NCBI RefSeq assembly: GCF_900096945.1
Contig: NZ_FMKA01000001.1
Span: 186,001-250,000, forward strand
Direction of reading: 5' to 3'
From: Anaerobium acetethylicum
GTDB taxonomy: Bacteria > Bacillota > Clostridia > Lachnospirales > Lachnospiraceae
DNA: 64,000 nt
Position numbers and translations under genes: made by a program
The notes under the pieces: generated by a model
Database searches by the model: none
The model's input: the letters and a program-made list of their open reading frames with translations, nothing else
What the model was told of the DNA's origin: nothing
Shown here: positions 26,007 to 36,485 of the stretch, one piece after another
How positions within the stretch are numbered: position 1 is the first letter of the stretch
Layout of the letters: each line of letters begins with the position of its first letter

Positions 26007-26606
26007 ATGAGCAGCAGAATTGAACAGATTATTGACGAGATGGAACAGTACATCGGCGGGTGCAGGCAGCAGCCATTATCAAAAGTAAACATTATCGTAA
26101 ACAGAGATGAAATCAGCGAACTGCTGACTGAACTCAGGTTAAAGACTCCGGATGAAATCAAACGGTATCAGAAGATCATCAACAACAAAGATGCGATACT
26201 GGCGGATGCTCAGGCTAAGGCAGATTCGATACTGGCAGCGGCAACGATACATACGAACGAGCTGATCAATGAGCACGAGATTATGCAGAAAGCCTACGAA
26301 CAGGCAAATGAAATTGTAATGATGGCTACGAACCAGGCGCAGGAGATACTTGACAATGCCACAAATGATGCAAATAACATCCGCATGGCATCCATTCAGT
26401 ATACCGATGAAATGCTTGCCAGCCTACAGAATATTGTTTCTCATTCAATGAATAATTTCAGTTCAAAGTATGAAGGACTCATGAGTGCGATGCAGAATTC
26501 AATGGATGTCGTGGCGGCGAACAGGGCTGAGTTGAATCAGTCAGAAGAGACTGCTTCTGCATCAGACGCAGGAAATGAAGCAGACGAAGATTTTGAATTA
26601 GATTAA
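26007..26606 (+). CDS. Coiled-coil protein downstream of coaD, function unknown
   Basis: The 199-residue protein has no signal or membrane segment. After an N-terminal region (about 1-55) with IIVNRDEISELLTELRLKTPDEI, it is a long Ala/Asn/Gln-rich helix (about 60-145) with heptad spacing. It ends in an acidic disordered tail. Proteins of this type follow coaD in many Clostridia and are often mislabelled as ATPase or ATP-synthase-B-like. A role in division or membrane organisation has been guessed but not shown here. AAGGAGAG supports the start, and a terminator follows. Confidence 0.75.
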   Translation: MSSRIEQIIDEMEQYIGGCRQQPLSKVNIIVNRDEISELLTELRLKTPDEIKRYQKIINNKDAILADAQAKADSILAAATIHTNELINEHEIMQKAYEQANEIVMMATNQAQEILDNATNDANNIRMASIQYTDEMLASLQNIVSHSMNNFSSKYEGLMSAMQNSMDVVAANRAELNQSEETASASDAGNEADEDFELD

Positions 26607-26652
26607 TTCTGGTGCAGCGTTCAGATATCAACGTGCGCAAGCTGTTTATATA

Positions 26653-26699
26653 AGGCATCTGGCATTTCAAATCAATGTTGAAATTCAGATGTCTTTTTT
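26653..26699 (+). terminator. Intrinsic terminator
   Basis: GGCATCTG-GC-ATTTCAA and TTGAAAT-T-CAGATGTC form a long stem followed by six T residues. It ends the rsmD-coaD-coiled-coil unit. Confidence 0.88.
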
Positions 26700-26782
26700 G
26701 GCGGACATTTACAGCGGGCGTAAATATTGATTTTTTTCTGGCATTATGCAACAATGAACATAGAGAATGGAAGGTTGAAGAA

Positions 26783-28231
26783 ATGAAAAAATTATCACAA
26801 TTAGAGCCTGTTAAGGTATTTGAATATTTTGAAGAAATTTCCGGGATTCCGAGAGGATCAGGGGATACAAAAAGGATAAGCGATTATTGCGTTGAATTTG
26901 CGAAAAACCGCAGGCTTGAATATCATCAGGATGGCCTTAATAATATAATTATAATAAAAGAGGCCTCTAAAGGCTATGACAATGTTCCGCCGGTCATTAT
27001 TCAGGGACATCTTGACATGGTCTGTGAAAAGAAGCCGGGAAGCACTCACGATTTCAGTAAAGATGGACTTGAACTCGTTATGGACGGAGACTTTGTTTCA
27101 GCAAAGGATACTACCCTCGGTGCAGATGACGGGATTGCCATTGCATACGCCCTCGCCCTCCTTGACGATGAAGAAATCAGCCATCCAAGGCTGGAAGTGA
27201 TCTTCAGCGTTGATGAAGAAACAGGAATGGACGGAGCCCATGGACTCGACATGACACCGATCAAAGGAAAAAGACTGCTGAACATCGATTCGGAAGAAGA
27301 GAACATACTTCTTACCAGCTGTGCAGGAGGGCTCAAAGGACATTGCTGCCTTCCGGTGGAATATGTGGAAGAAACCAGGGTAAAATACCAGGTTTCCATC
27401 AGCGGGCTGATCGGAGGCCACTCGGGTACGGAAATCGACAAATGCAGGGCAAATTCCAACAAGCTTATGGGAAGGCTGCTCCATTATATAGACAGTGAAC
27501 TGTGCTTTGGCATAATCAGTCTTGCCGGCGGGCAAAAGGACAATGCCATACCAAGGGAGACATCAGCCGAGCTTTTCATAGACGAAAGCGATACGGAAAT
27601 CTTTGAGGAAATCATTGCAGAATTCGACGATATACTCAGGAACGAATACAAAACTGCTGATCCCGGAATCAGGGTTGCATGCAAAAATATGGGACTCCAG
27701 ACCGGCAGGATGCTTTCACCGCGCAGCCGTGAAATTGTCATTTTCATGATCATGAATGCACCGAATGGCATCCAGTCTATGAGCGCAGATATTCCGGGAC
27801 TGGTTGAAACATCTCTCAATATGGGGGTTCTGAAACTCGAAGAGTCAGACCTTAGAATGATATTTGCAGTCAGAAGCTCAATCCGTTCTGCGAAAGAAGC
27901 CCTTAGCAGCCAGCTGAAATATCTGACGGAATTCCTGGGCGGAGAATACACGATTTCCGGAGATTATCCCGGGTGGGAATTTAAAAAGGATTCGGAATTC
28001 AGGAAACTTATGGTAGATATCTATAGAAAGCAGTACGGTGCAGAGCCTCAGATACAGGCGATACATGCGGGGCTTGAATGCGGAATACTATGCTCGAAGA
28101 AGGAAGATCTTGATATCGTGTCTGCAGGACCGGATATTTTTGATATCCATACTACTGAAGAAAGGCTCAGCATATCATCCGTTCAGAGATTCTGGGATTA
28201 CCTTTTAGAGATCCTTAAGGCCGGCGTATAA
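26783..28231 (+). CDS. pepD: Aminoacyl-histidine dipeptidase (PepD, M20 family)
   Basis: This 482-residue zinc dipeptidase cleaves Xaa-His and other dipeptides in the cytoplasm. Metal and catalytic residues of the M20 family are visible: GHLDMV (His76, Asp78), LGADDG (Asp115/116), DEETGMDGA (Glu145/146) and a late His in IHAGLECG. A lid domain with SGLIGGHSG lies in the middle. ATG 26783 follows GGAAGG; the upstream open frame covers the terminator and is not coding. It is monocistronic, and a small hairpin repeat follows. Confidence 0.94.
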   Translation: MKKLSQLEPVKVFEYFEEISGIPRGSGDTKRISDYCVEFAKNRRLEYHQDGLNNIIIIKEASKGYDNVPPVIIQGHLDMVCEKKPGSTHDFSKDGLELVMDGDFVSAKDTTLGADDGIAIAYALALLDDEEISHPRLEVIFSVDEETGMDGAHGLDMTPIKGKRLLNIDSEEENILLTSCAGGLKGHCCLPVEYVEETRVKYQVSISGLIGGHSGTEIDKCRANSNKLMGRLLHYIDSELCFGIISLAGGQKDNAIPRETSAELFIDESDTEIFEEIIAEFDDILRNEYKTADPGIRVACKNMGLQTGRMLSPRSREIVIFMIMNAPNGIQSMSADIPGLVETSLNMGVLKLEESDLRMIFAVRSSIRSAKEALSSQLKYLTEFLGGEYTISGDYPGWEFKKDSEFRKLMVDIYRKQYGAEPQIQAIHAGLECGILCSKKEDLDIVSAGPDIFDIHTTEERLSISSVQRFWDYLLEILKAGV

Positions 28232-28233
28232 TA

Positions 28234-28275
28234 TCATATGTGACTATGAAGGACATAGCCCTGAATAGTTACATA
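28234..28275. repeat. Short hairpin repeat, copy 1
   Basis: CATATGTGACTATGAAGGAC and the following AT-rich half form a hairpin (TGTGACTAT/ATAGTTACA). About 35 of 41 bases match the segment at 63214-63255 before murF. The shared sequence is intergenic in both places. Confidence 0.7.
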
Positions 28276-28307
28276 TTTTCACAATTTGATGTAAGGAGAG
28301 GGTTTTT

Positions 28308-29120
28308 ATGGAAATACAATTATGGAGGGAAATACTCAATCCCTATGAACTGGCGGTAGAGGAGCTGACTGTAAAATTCGATCATCTGGTCAGGGAGCAT
28401 AAAGCCAGCGGTCTTTATTCTCCGATCGAACAGGTTGACGGGAGGGTCAAAGCAATCTCAAGTATTCTTGAAAAAGCCCAGAAGAAGCATATCCCGCTGG
28501 ATGAAATAGAGGAAAAGATAGAGGACATTGCCGGAATCCGAATCATATGCCAGTTCGTAGAGGATATCAATAAAGTGGTCGAACTCATAAAACAGCGGAA
28601 TGACATGGAGGTCAAAAGCGAAAAGGACTACATTACAAACATGAAGTCCAGCGGATACCGAAGCTACCACATGATTGTCTACTACCAGATCCAGACGCTG
28701 AAAGGCCCAAAAAAACTGCAGGTAGAGATCCAGATCAGGACTCTGGCAATGAATTTCTGGGCTACCATCGAGCATTCGCTTCAGTACAAATACAAGAAGA
28801 ACATGCCTGAACATATCAGAAGCAGGCTGACAGGAGCGGCTGACGCCATTATCCTTCTCGACAAGGAAATGTCCCTGGTGAGAAACGAAATTATGGATGC
28901 CCAGAACTCCTTCCAGATAAAAGCCAATATTGTGGCCGATATCCTGAACAACATACAGAACCTCTACAAGGTAGCTAACAAAAGAGAGGTCCTGAAGATA
29001 CAGGACGAATTCTACAGAATATACGAATATGACGATATAGAGCAGCTGGAGCGCTTCAACAAGCAGCTTGATATCATTGCTGAAGGCTACAGGGCACAGA
29101 ATCTGTCGGATATACACTAA
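28308..29120 (+). CDS. GTP pyrophosphokinase, small alarmone synthetase
   Basis: This 270-residue protein is a single-domain (p)ppGpp synthetase of the RelQ/YjbM type. The RelA/SpoT synthetase core (about 45-180) shows DIAGIRIICQFVEDI, KDYITNMKSSGYRSYH and VEIQIRTLAMNFWATIEH, with the catalytic EIQIRT motif intact. No hydrolase HD or TGS/ACT domains are present, so it makes but does not degrade alarmone. The C-terminal helices form the usual tetramerisation element. AAGGAGAGG supports the start. Confidence 0.95.
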   Translation: MEIQLWREILNPYELAVEELTVKFDHLVREHKASGLYSPIEQVDGRVKAISSILEKAQKKHIPLDEIEEKIEDIAGIRIICQFVEDINKVVELIKQRNDMEVKSEKDYITNMKSSGYRSYHMIVYYQIQTLKGPKKLQVEIQIRTLAMNFWATIEHSLQYKYKKNMPEHIRSRLTGAADAIILLDKEMSLVRNEIMDAQNSFQIKANIVADILNNIQNLYKVANKREVLKIQDEFYRIYEYDDIEQLERFNKQLDIIAEGYRAQNLSDIH

Positions 29121-29141
29121 AACGAAATGGAGTTATGAAAC

Positions 29142-30608
29142 ATGGAATTACCGGTTCAATTTGCGGAATTAATGAAAAACCTTCTTGGGAATGAGTATGA
29201 GGATTATCTGGCCAGTTATGCCAATCCAAGACTCTACGGCTTAAGGGTTAATACGAATAAAATAAGCTGTGAGGAGTTTGAAAAGATTTCTCCCTTCCAT
29301 CTGAAGAAAATTCCATGGATACCGAACGGCTATTATTATGGCGAGGAGGAATCCCCTGCCAAACATCCATATTATTTTGCCGGGCTTTATTACCTTCAGG
29401 AACCGAGTGCGATGACGCCAGCCAGCCTGCTGCCCATAGAGGAAGGGGACAGAGTCCTTGATCTCTGCGCCGCACCTGGTGGAAAGAGCACCGAGCTTGG
29501 CGCAAAGCTGAAAGGAACCGGAGTCCTAGTGGCAAATGACATCAGCGTTTCAAGGGCGAAAGGGCTCCTGAAAAACATTGAGCTGTTCGGGATCAGCAAT
29601 TCCCTCATCGTAAGCGAGACACCTGAAAAGCTTGAGCAATATTTCACGGGATATTTCGACAAGATTCTGATTGATGCTCCCTGTTCCGGGGAAGGGATGT
29701 TCAGGAAGGATCCGGCCATGATCAAGAGCTGGATAGAAAAAGGCCCTGAGTTCTATGCGGAAATACAGAAGGGAATCATTCTTTCGGCTGCAAGGATGCT
29801 TAAGCCCGGCGGCATGATGCTTTTTTCCACCTGCACGTTCTCTCCTGTTGAAAATGAAGGGACCATCGCATATCTCCTCGAGAACTGCAGCGGCTTTTCT
29901 ATCATGGAGCTTCCACAATATGAAGGCTTCTCCCATGGATTAGGAGGAGGAGAGTTTGAAAAATGTGTCCGTATCTGGCCCCACAAAGCGCAGGGCGAAG
30001 GGCATTTCATCGCACTTCTAAAGAAAGCAGAAGATGATGGCGTTACCGCTTCGCATATTCGTGAAAACAGGGATGATAAGGTTCTGTACACGGAAACAAA
30101 GCCTGCTAAAAACAAAAAGGACAGACCGGATAAGAATCAGAAAAAGCGGGGCAGATCTGTATCCGTAGAAGAAGATCCAGATAGCGGATTACGAGAGCTA
30201 GAGAACTTCATCGCAGATGCAGGGATAAACAGGGAAGGCAGGATCCTCAAAGTACACGAAGGGAATGCCTACCTGGTCCCGGAAGGCACAGAAGGCATCA
30301 GGGGGTTCAGATTCCTGCGTACGGGCCTTTTCCTCGGTGAACTCAAGAAGAACCGTTTTGAGCCCAGCCAGGCCCTTGCAATGAGTTTTATGAAAGAAGG
30401 ATATCCGAATACCGTAAACCTTCCTGTTTCTGATCAAAGGGTGATCCGATACCTGAAGGGCGAGACCATAGAGCTGGAGGATATAACGGACCAGAAAGCG
30501 TCGGGATGGCGTCTTGTGTGTGTCGACGGTTATCCTCTTGGATGGGGGAAACTCACATCCTGTTCGCTAAAGAACAAATATTATCCGGGATGGAGATGGC
30601 AGATATGA
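29142..30608 (+). CDS. RsmF/NSUN-type RNA m5C methyltransferase
   Basis: This 488-residue SAM-dependent enzyme makes 5-methylcytosine in rRNA or tRNA. The SAM loop LDLCAAPGGKST (107-117), DAPCSGEGMFR (catalytic Cys181) and STCTFSP (Cys231) show both family cysteines. A C-terminal PUA-like RNA-binding region follows a Lys-rich linker (about 325-345) that may be disordered. Its stop overlaps the next start by four bases (ATGA). Which base is modified is unknown; Firmicute members are annotated RsmF or YtfM-like. Confidence 0.93.
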   Translation: MELPVQFAELMKNLLGNEYEDYLASYANPRLYGLRVNTNKISCEEFEKISPFHLKKIPWIPNGYYYGEEESPAKHPYYFAGLYYLQEPSAMTPASLLPIEEGDRVLDLCAAPGGKSTELGAKLKGTGVLVANDISVSRAKGLLKNIELFGISNSLIVSETPEKLEQYFTGYFDKILIDAPCSGEGMFRKDPAMIKSWIEKGPEFYAEIQKGIILSAARMLKPGGMMLFSTCTFSPVENEGTIAYLLENCSGFSIMELPQYEGFSHGLGGGEFEKCVRIWPHKAQGEGHFIALLKKAEDDGVTASHIRENRDDKVLYTETKPAKNKKDRPDKNQKKRGRSVSVEEDPDSGLRELENFIADAGINREGRILKVHEGNAYLVPEGTEGIRGFRFLRTGLFLGELKKNRFEPSQALAMSFMKEGYPNTVNLPVSDQRVIRYLKGETIELEDITDQKASGWRLVCVDGYPLGWGKLTSCSLKNKYYPGWRWQI

Positions 30609-31354
30609 AACCTATCAGATTAGATAAATACCTGGCAGATATGGGTGCCGGGACCAGAAGCGAGGTCAAGAACTTTGTAAGAAAAGGGCTTATCAGGGTG
30701 AACGGCGAAACCGTAAAATCACCTGAGCTGAAAGTCGATGCCGACAGGGACATCGTCGAGTACAATGGAAGATGTGTCGGTTATGCCGATTTTGAATACT
30801 ACATGCTTAACAAACCGGCTGGATGCGTCTCGGCAACACGTGACAACGTTTCTGAAACGGTCCTTGAACTTATCGTTGATAAAAAGCGGAAGGACCTCTT
30901 CCCGGCAGGACGACTCGATAAAGATACGGAAGGGCTCCTTTTTATAACAAATGACGGGGATCTTGCCCACAGGCTTCTTTCACCGAGACACCATGTAGAG
31001 AAGACGTATTTTGCTTTGATTGACGGAATAGTAACAGAGGAAGACAGGGCGCTTTTCAAAGAAGGCGTGGATATAGGCGAAAAGGAGCTGACCCTGCCTG
31101 CCGATCTTAAGATACTCACAAGCGGGATCCAGTCCGAAATTGAGCTTACGATTACCGAAGGGAAATTCCATCAGGTAAAAAGGATGTTTGAAGCTGTCGG
31201 GAAAACGGTAACCTACTTAAAGCGGGTTTCAATGGGCGGAATTGCCCTTGATCCAGGACTCAGACCAGGTGAATACAGAAAGCTGACGGAAGAAGAACTT
31301 GAAATACTGCGCAGCCAGGATTCAGCTGATATCCAGAGGAGAATAGAATGTTAA
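30605..31354 (+). CDS. RsuA/RluB-family rRNA pseudouridine synthase
   Basis: This 249-residue enzyme has an N-terminal S4 domain (about 1-60, RLDKYLADMG...RVNGETVKSP) and a pseudouridine synthase domain. The catalytic loop is AGRLDKDTEGLL (Asp105). The KMFEAVGK-like end segment is GKFHQVKRMFEAVGK. It belongs to the RsuA/RluB/RluE/RluF group; the exact uridine is not determined. ATG 30605 overlaps the previous stop (ATGA), and the GGAG site lies in that gene. The next HAD gene starts inside its last codons. Confidence 0.93.
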   Translation: MKPIRLDKYLADMGAGTRSEVKNFVRKGLIRVNGETVKSPELKVDADRDIVEYNGRCVGYADFEYYMLNKPAGCVSATRDNVSETVLELIVDKKRKDLFPAGRLDKDTEGLLFITNDGDLAHRLLSPRHHVEKTYFALIDGIVTEEDRALFKEGVDIGEKELTLPADLKILTSGIQSEIELTITEGKFHQVKRMFEAVGKTVTYLKRVSMGGIALDPGLRPGEYRKLTEEELEILRSQDSADIQRRIEC

Positions 31355-32022
31355 AAAATGTTAAAACAGCCATTTTTGATTTGGACGGCACACTTGTCGA
31401 TTCCATGTGGATGTGGAAAACGATCGATATCGAGTTTCTGGGCAGGTACGGTATCAGTCTGCCGGATGACCTCCAGAAGGAAATCGAAGGAATGGGATTT
31501 TCCGAAACAGCTGTCTATTTCAAGGACAGGTTCGGCCTAAAGGAGTCCCTTGATGAAATAAAGCACGAATGGAACAGGATGGCGTTCGATAAATATCAGA
31601 ACCACGTTCCGATGAAAAAAGGAGCAGTCCACTTTCTGCAGCAGCTCAAGGATAACGGCATCAGCCTTGGAATTGCCACAAGCAACTCCAGGGAGCTGGC
31701 TGAGACTGTGGCAAAGGTCCACGGACTTGACCGCATGTTTGACACGATTATAACAGCCTGCGACGTAAGGGCCGGGAAGCCTGCTCCGGACATCTATCTG
31801 AAGGCAGCAGGAGACTTGGGAGCCCATCCGGACCACTGCCTTGTTTTCGAGGACGTGCCGATGGGAATCCTTGCAGGAAAAAATGCAAGAATGCGTGTAT
31901 GCACCATTTACGACGAGTTCTCGGCTGACCAGGAAGAAGAAAAACGCTCACTCGCTGATTACTATATAAAGGATTATGAAGATATAAAATTCGGAACATA
32001 TGAGGTATTAAAAAATGATTAA
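31348..32022 (+). CDS. HAD-family phosphatase (beta-PGM-like)
   Basis: The 224-residue protein has motif [12 protein letters not shown] (Asp11, Asp13), a four-helix cap, motif II IATSNS, the lysine of [10 protein letters not shown] and motif [16 protein letters not shown]. This is the classic beta-phosphoglucomutase/phosphatase subgroup. The substrate is unknown. Its start lies inside the end of the pseudouridine synthase gene (7-base overlap), and its end overlaps the YgiQ gene by 8 bases, so translation is coupled along the cluster. Confidence 0.92.
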   Translation: MLKNVKTAIFDLDGTLVDSMWMWKTIDIEFLGRYGISLPDDLQKEIEGMGFSETAVYFKDRFGLKESLDEIKHEWNRMAFDKYQNHVPMKKGAVHFLQQLKDNGISLGIATSNSRELAETVAKVHGLDRMFDTIITACDVRAGKPAPDIYLKAAGDLGAHPDHCLVFEDVPMGILAGKNARMRVCTIYDEFSADQEEEKRSLADYYIKDYEDIKFGTYEVLKND

Positions 32023-33910
32023 AGATTTTCTCCCAATCAGCAGAGCTGATATGGAAAAACGAAACATAGAAACTCTGGACTTCGTCTATGTGACAGGCGA
32101 TGCATATGTCGACCATCCGTCCTTCGGACCTGCAATCATAAGCAGGATTCTCGAAGTGAACGGATATACAGTCGGCATAATAGCGCAGCCTGACTGGAAA
32201 GACAGGAATAGTATCAACATCCTTGGAACGCCGAGGCTCGGCTTTCTCGTAAGCGGCGGAAATATGGATTCCATGGTAAACCACTATTCGGTTTCCAAGA
32301 AAAGACGTACTACGGATTCCTATACCCCGGGCGGTGTAATGGGAAAAAGGCCTGATTATGCAGCGACTGTATACTGCAATCTGATCAGGCAGACCCATAA
32401 GGAAACACCGGTCATTGTCGGCGGAATAGAAGCCAGCCTGAGAAGGCTGGCCCATTATGACTACTGGTCAGATGGCATCAAACGCTCGATGCTGCTGGAT
32501 TCCGGAGCAGATATTATCTCCTATGGCATGGGCGAACGCTCAATCGTAGAAATTGCGGATGCACTGAACAGCGGCATCGCCATCCAGGACATCACCTTCA
32601 TCGAGGGGACCGTCTACAAGACGAAAGACCCGTCATCCGTATATGGAGGCATTTTCCTTCCGGAATTCAGGGAGATCAAGGAATCAAAAGAAGCCTATGC
32701 AAGGAGTTTCGCCATACAGGACCGCAACACGGACCCTTTTTCCGGCAAGCCTCTTATTGAAAAGTACGCTGATAACCTCTATGTGGTGCAGAACACTGCT
32801 TCAAAGCCTCTTTCCATGTCTGAAATGGACAGGGTATATGCCCTGCCGTACATGAGGGATTACCATCCTTCTTACAAGGAGGCAGGCGGGATTCCGGCGA
32901 TCCAGGAAGTCAGATTCAGCATCATCAGCAACAGGGGATGCTTCGGCGGATGCAGCTTCTGTGCCCTTACATTCCATCAGGGCAGAATCATACAGGCAAG
33001 AAGCCATGAATCCATCCTTTCTGAAGCTGAACAGATGACCTGGGAGGATGACTTCAAAGGGTACATCCACGATGTCGGTGGACCAACTGCAAATTTCAGG
33101 GCTCCTGCCTGCGACAAGCAGCTTACAAAGGGTGCCTGTGTCAATAAGCAGTGCCTCTTCCCGAAACCGTGCAGCAATCTCAACGCGGACCACAGCGATT
33201 ACCTTGGTCTCCTCAGGAAACTGAGGGAGCTTCCAAGAGTAAAAAAAGTGTTTATCCGTTCGGGGATCCGTTTCGACTACATGCTCGCAGACAAGGATGA
33301 GACTTTCTTCAGGGAGCTTTGCGAGCATCATGTAAGCGGACAGCTGAAGGTTGCGCCTGAGCATGTGTCGGATAAAGTACTTCAGAAAATGGGAAAACCG
33401 GAGAACAGCGTATTCAAAAAATTTTCAAAGCGCTTCAAAGAAATAAATGAAGAAATCGGCAAGAAACAGTTTATGGTTCCATACCTGATGTCTTCCCATC
33501 CGGGTTCGACACTGAAGGAAGCCGTGGTTCTGGCTGAATACCTGAGAGACCTGGGATATATGCCGGAGCAGGTGCAGGATTTCTATCCGACCCCATCGAC
33601 AGTTTCAACATGCATGTATTACACAGGCCTCGATCCAAGGACAATGGAAAGCGTATACGTACCGACAAATCCTCATGAAAAAGCCATGCAGAGGGCGCTG
33701 ATCCAGTACAGGAATCCGAAAAATTACGATCTTGTAGTAGAAGCACTGACACTGGCCCACCGCACAGACCTCATCGGCTTTGACAAGAAATGCCTGATAC
33801 GTCCCCGCCAGGGAGACAGGCGATTTGCCCCGGGCGTGCAGAAACAGAAGCAGCAGGAGAAGAAGCCTGTTAAGAAAAAAACAATAAGAAACGTACATAA
33901 GAAAAAATAA
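32015..33910 (+). CDS. YgiQ family radical SAM protein
   Basis: This 631-residue protein has the YgiQ layout: an N-terminal domain with [16 protein letters not shown], a GGIEASLRR segment, and then the radical SAM site CFGGCSFC (Cys309, Cys313, Cys316). A later Cys-rich loop ([15 protein letters not shown]...KPC) may hold another metal. The Lys-rich C-terminal tail (about 600-631) is typical. The reaction of YgiQ proteins is not established. It overlaps the HAD gene by 8 bases. Confidence 0.93.
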   Translation: MIKDFLPISRADMEKRNIETLDFVYVTGDAYVDHPSFGPAIISRILEVNGYTVGIIAQPDWKDRNSINILGTPRLGFLVSGGNMDSMVNHYSVSKKRRTTDSYTPGGVMGKRPDYAATVYCNLIRQTHKETPVIVGGIEASLRRLAHYDYWSDGIKRSMLLDSGADIISYGMGERSIVEIADALNSGIAIQDITFIEGTVYKTKDPSSVYGGIFLPEFREIKESKEAYARSFAIQDRNTDPFSGKPLIEKYADNLYVVQNTASKPLSMSEMDRVYALPYMRDYHPSYKEAGGIPAIQEVRFSIISNRGCFGGCSFCALTFHQGRIIQARSHESILSEAEQMTWEDDFKGYIHDVGGPTANFRAPACDKQLTKGACVNKQCLFPKPCSNLNADHSDYLGLLRKLRELPRVKKVFIRSGIRFDYMLADKDETFFRELCEHHVSGQLKVAPEHVSDKVLQKMGKPENSVFKKFSKRFKEINEEIGKKQFMVPYLMSSHPGSTLKEAVVLAEYLRDLGYMPEQVQDFYPTPSTVSTCMYYTGLDPRTMESVYVPTNPHEKAMQRALIQYRNPKNYDLVVEALTLAHRTDLIGFDKKCLIRPRQGDRRFAPGVQKQKQQEKKPVKKKTIRNVHKKK

Positions 33911-33932
33911 AGGAATGACAGGGGGAAGCATT

Positions 33933-34697
33933 ATGCAGATAGCGATCGTCACAGGCGCATCTTCAGGTATTGGAAAGGAATTTGTATTTCAGCTGACAAA
34001 GGCATACAGGAATCTTGATGAAATATGGGTAATTGCAAGGCGTGAGGAACGCCTTGTTGAACTGCAGAAAAAACTGCCGCTAAAACTCCGGATCCTGACC
34101 TATGACCTCACTGAGGAAGGAAGCATCACAGCCCTTAAGGAACTGCTGGCTGAAGAAAAGCCGCAGATCAAGGTGCTTGTCAATTCCTCCGGGTTTGGAA
34201 AAAGAGGGTATTTTGAGGAGAATTCCTACGAGGATATCAAGGGGATGATCGACCTGAACTGCAGGTCCCTTACCGAAATCACCTATGTGTGCATACCATA
34301 CATGTCGAAAGGAAGCCGCATCATACAGCTCGCCTCTTCAGCTGCATTTATGCCGCAGCCGAACTTTGCTGTCTATTCTGCCAGCAAATCCTTTGTCTTC
34401 AGCTTTTCAAGAGCCCTCAGAAGGGAACTGTCCGGCAAAGGCATCTACGTAACCACGGTATGCCCTGGGCCCGTAAGAACGGAGTTTTTCGGAATAGCGG
34501 ACAGCGAATGTCCAAGGCCCATGTTTAAAGATGCCTTTATGGCAGATCCAGTCAAAGTGGTCAGCAAGGCGATCAGAGATTCCCATAAAAAGAAGGAGTA
34601 TTCCATCTATGGCGGAGTCATGAAAGCATTTTATGTCCTGTCCAAAGCAGCGCCCCACAGGGTCCTCATTTTTTTCGCAGATAAATTTTTTTCATAA
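33933..34697 (+). CDS. Short-chain dehydrogenase/reductase
   Basis: This 254-residue NAD(P)-dependent oxidoreductase has the cofactor motif VTGASSGIG (6-14), NSSG in place of NNAG, and the catalytic YSASKS (Tyr/Lys). The upstream Ser is in LASSAAF. The pattern is that of the DltE/YqjQ classical SDR group, and a hydrophobic C-terminal stretch may bind the membrane. The substrate is unknown. ATG 33933 follows AGGGGGA; ATG 33915 has no spacing from its site. Confidence 0.88.
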   Translation: MQIAIVTGASSGIGKEFVFQLTKAYRNLDEIWVIARREERLVELQKKLPLKLRILTYDLTEEGSITALKELLAEEKPQIKVLVNSSGFGKRGYFEENSYEDIKGMIDLNCRSLTEITYVCIPYMSKGSRIIQLASSAAFMPQPNFAVYSASKSFVFSFSRALRRELSGKGIYVTTVCPGPVRTEFFGIADSECPRPMFKDAFMADPVKVVSKAIRDSHKKKEYSIYGGVMKAFYVLSKAAPHRVLIFFADKFFS

Positions 34698-34767
34698 ATA
34701 TTTTTATTCAGCGGCGGCCTAAACCGCTTCTGTTATTTGACAATGAACATGGAAAGGTAATACGGGA

Positions 34768-35376
34768 ATGAAAGCGGTAAAAGGAACATTTGGCTATTTG
34801 GAGACGCATAAAAGAAGGATGATCAGGAACACGCTGCTGACTTTCGGCCTGGTTTTGGCAATTTTTCTGGCGGGTATCCTGACCCAGAAAACGAAACTGA
34901 ATGGCTTTACGATTTTTGCCATATTATGGTGTCTGCCTGCCAGCAGGCTTGCAGTCAACCTGATCGCCCTATTTCCAAGAAAAGGGATTGCGGAAGACAG
35001 ATACCGTGAGCTGGAAAGCAGATACGGAGACAGGCGGCTGCTCTATGAAGTCGTAATCACATCCTATGACAGCGTCATGCCCTTTGACTGCATTGCCCTT
35101 GATGGCGGCAGCATCTTCGGACTCATAAAAGATGAGAATTCTGATACCTATGCAGCAGCAAAGTTTATCCGGGAAACGCTGGGTAAAAGCGGCCATGAAA
35201 CAAATGTGAAGATATTTACAGATTACAAAAAATTCACAGAAACTCTGGATGGAATCCAGGCGCAGCCAGAAGAGGCGGAAACTGCAGAATCTGCAGAGAC
35301 AGAAGAAGGCGGGAAACTGACAAAGAAAGAGCAGGAAGACAGGATCATCAAAACTCTTCTTTCGATTTCCCTATAG
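34768..35376 (+). CDS. Two-helix membrane protein, function unknown
   Basis: The 202-residue protein has a charged N terminus (YLETHKRRMIRN), two hydrophobic helices (about 22-40 and 47-68) and a soluble alpha/beta domain (about 75-170) with LYEVVITSYDSVMPFDC and HETNVKIFTDYKKF. An acidic linker (QAQPEEAETAESAE) leads to a C-terminal helix. No family was recognised. It is 12 bases upstream of the RluC/D-type gene and probably cotranscribed. Confidence 0.72.
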   Translation: MKAVKGTFGYLETHKRRMIRNTLLTFGLVLAIFLAGILTQKTKLNGFTIFAILWCLPASRLAVNLIALFPRKGIAEDRYRELESRYGDRRLLYEVVITSYDSVMPFDCIALDGGSIFGLIKDENSDTYAAAKFIRETLGKSGHETNVKIFTDYKKFTETLDGIQAQPEEAETAESAETEEGGKLTKKEQEDRIIKTLLSISL

Positions 35377-35388
35377 GAGAAACAATAA

Positions 35389-36345
35389 ATGAAACAGATA
35401 CAGGTAAGCAAGAACGAGGCGGGGCAGCGTCTGGATAAACTGCTGGCGAAATACCTGAACAAGGCGCCAAAAAGCTTTATCTATAAAATGCTCAGGAAAA
35501 AGAACATCACACTCAATGGAAAGAAAGCTGCAGGCAACGAGATGCTTACGTTAAACGATGAAATCAAGATGTTTCTCGCAGATGAGACGATTGAAAATTT
35601 CTCTGAACTGAAAGTAGACAGGATCAAGCCGAATCTTAAAATACTCTATGAAGATACAAACATCATGATCATCAACAAGCCGGCCGGAATCCTTTCTCAG
35701 AAGGCAGAAACATCGGATGTCTCCATGGTTGAACATGTGATTTCCTATCTGCTTGACAAAGGCGAAATCACAATGGACAGCCTGCAGAGCTTTAAACCTT
35801 CGGTATGCAACAGGCTTGACAGGAACACGAGCGGCATCATAGTCGCAGGGAAATCCCTTGCAGGGCTGCAGACCATGTCCGAAATATTCAAGGAGCGTAG
35901 CCTCCATAAATACTACAGGTGCATCGTCAACGGAAGGCTTGAAGGCAGGCAGCTGATCGACGGATATCTTGTAAAGGATGAAAAGACCAATAAGGTGAGG
36001 ATCCTGAAAGAAGAGACTCCTGATTCCAAATATATCAGAACGGAATACGAACCGCTCTTTTCAGATGAAAGGATAACCTATCTCGAAGTTAAACTGATAA
36101 CGGGAAGGTCCCATCAGATCAGAGCCCATCTGGCTTCCATAGGCCATCCCATCATTGGGGATGTCAAATACGGCAACCGGACAATCAACGAAGAGTTCAG
36201 GAAAAAATGCGGAATCAGCCGCCAGCTCCTGCACTCGTACCGCCTGGAAATGCCACAGATCAAAGGGCCGCTGAAATACCTTTCAGGACGGGTTTTTGAG
36301 GCAGAGGTGCCACAGGATTTCAAAAAAGTTTTAAAAGGCTTCTAA
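35389..36345 (+). CDS. RluA-family (RluC/RluD-type) pseudouridine synthase
   Basis: This 318-residue enzyme has an N-terminal S4 domain (RLDKLLAKYLNKAPKSFIYK, about 14-33) and the RluA-type catalytic loop CNRLDRNTSGI (Asp144). INKPAG and TGRSHQIRAHLASIGHPIIGD are also intact. It isomerises uridines in 23S rRNA; the RluC pattern (KYYRCIVNG) is a little closer than RluD, but the site cannot be fixed. AGGAGA supports the start. It is the last gene before a 140-base spacer with only a weak hairpin. Confidence 0.93.
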   Translation: MKQIQVSKNEAGQRLDKLLAKYLNKAPKSFIYKMLRKKNITLNGKKAAGNEMLTLNDEIKMFLADETIENFSELKVDRIKPNLKILYEDTNIMIINKPAGILSQKAETSDVSMVEHVISYLLDKGEITMDSLQSFKPSVCNRLDRNTSGIIVAGKSLAGLQTMSEIFKERSLHKYYRCIVNGRLEGRQLIDGYLVKDEKTNKVRILKEETPDSKYIRTEYEPLFSDERITYLEVKLITGRSHQIRAHLASIGHPIIGDVKYGNRTINEEFRKKCGISRQLLHSYRLEMPQIKGPLKYLSGRVFEAEVPQDFKKVLKGF

Positions 36346-36485
36346 ACTATACACAGGTTACTCAACATCCAAAATGAAAGCGGATTAGGGTATCAGCTTT
36401 CACTACGGATGCATGGCGCGCTGTTTCAGCATGCCTGCATCTGTTTTTATCTCATAGGAAATCAGGAAAGCAGGTTTTAGAATAT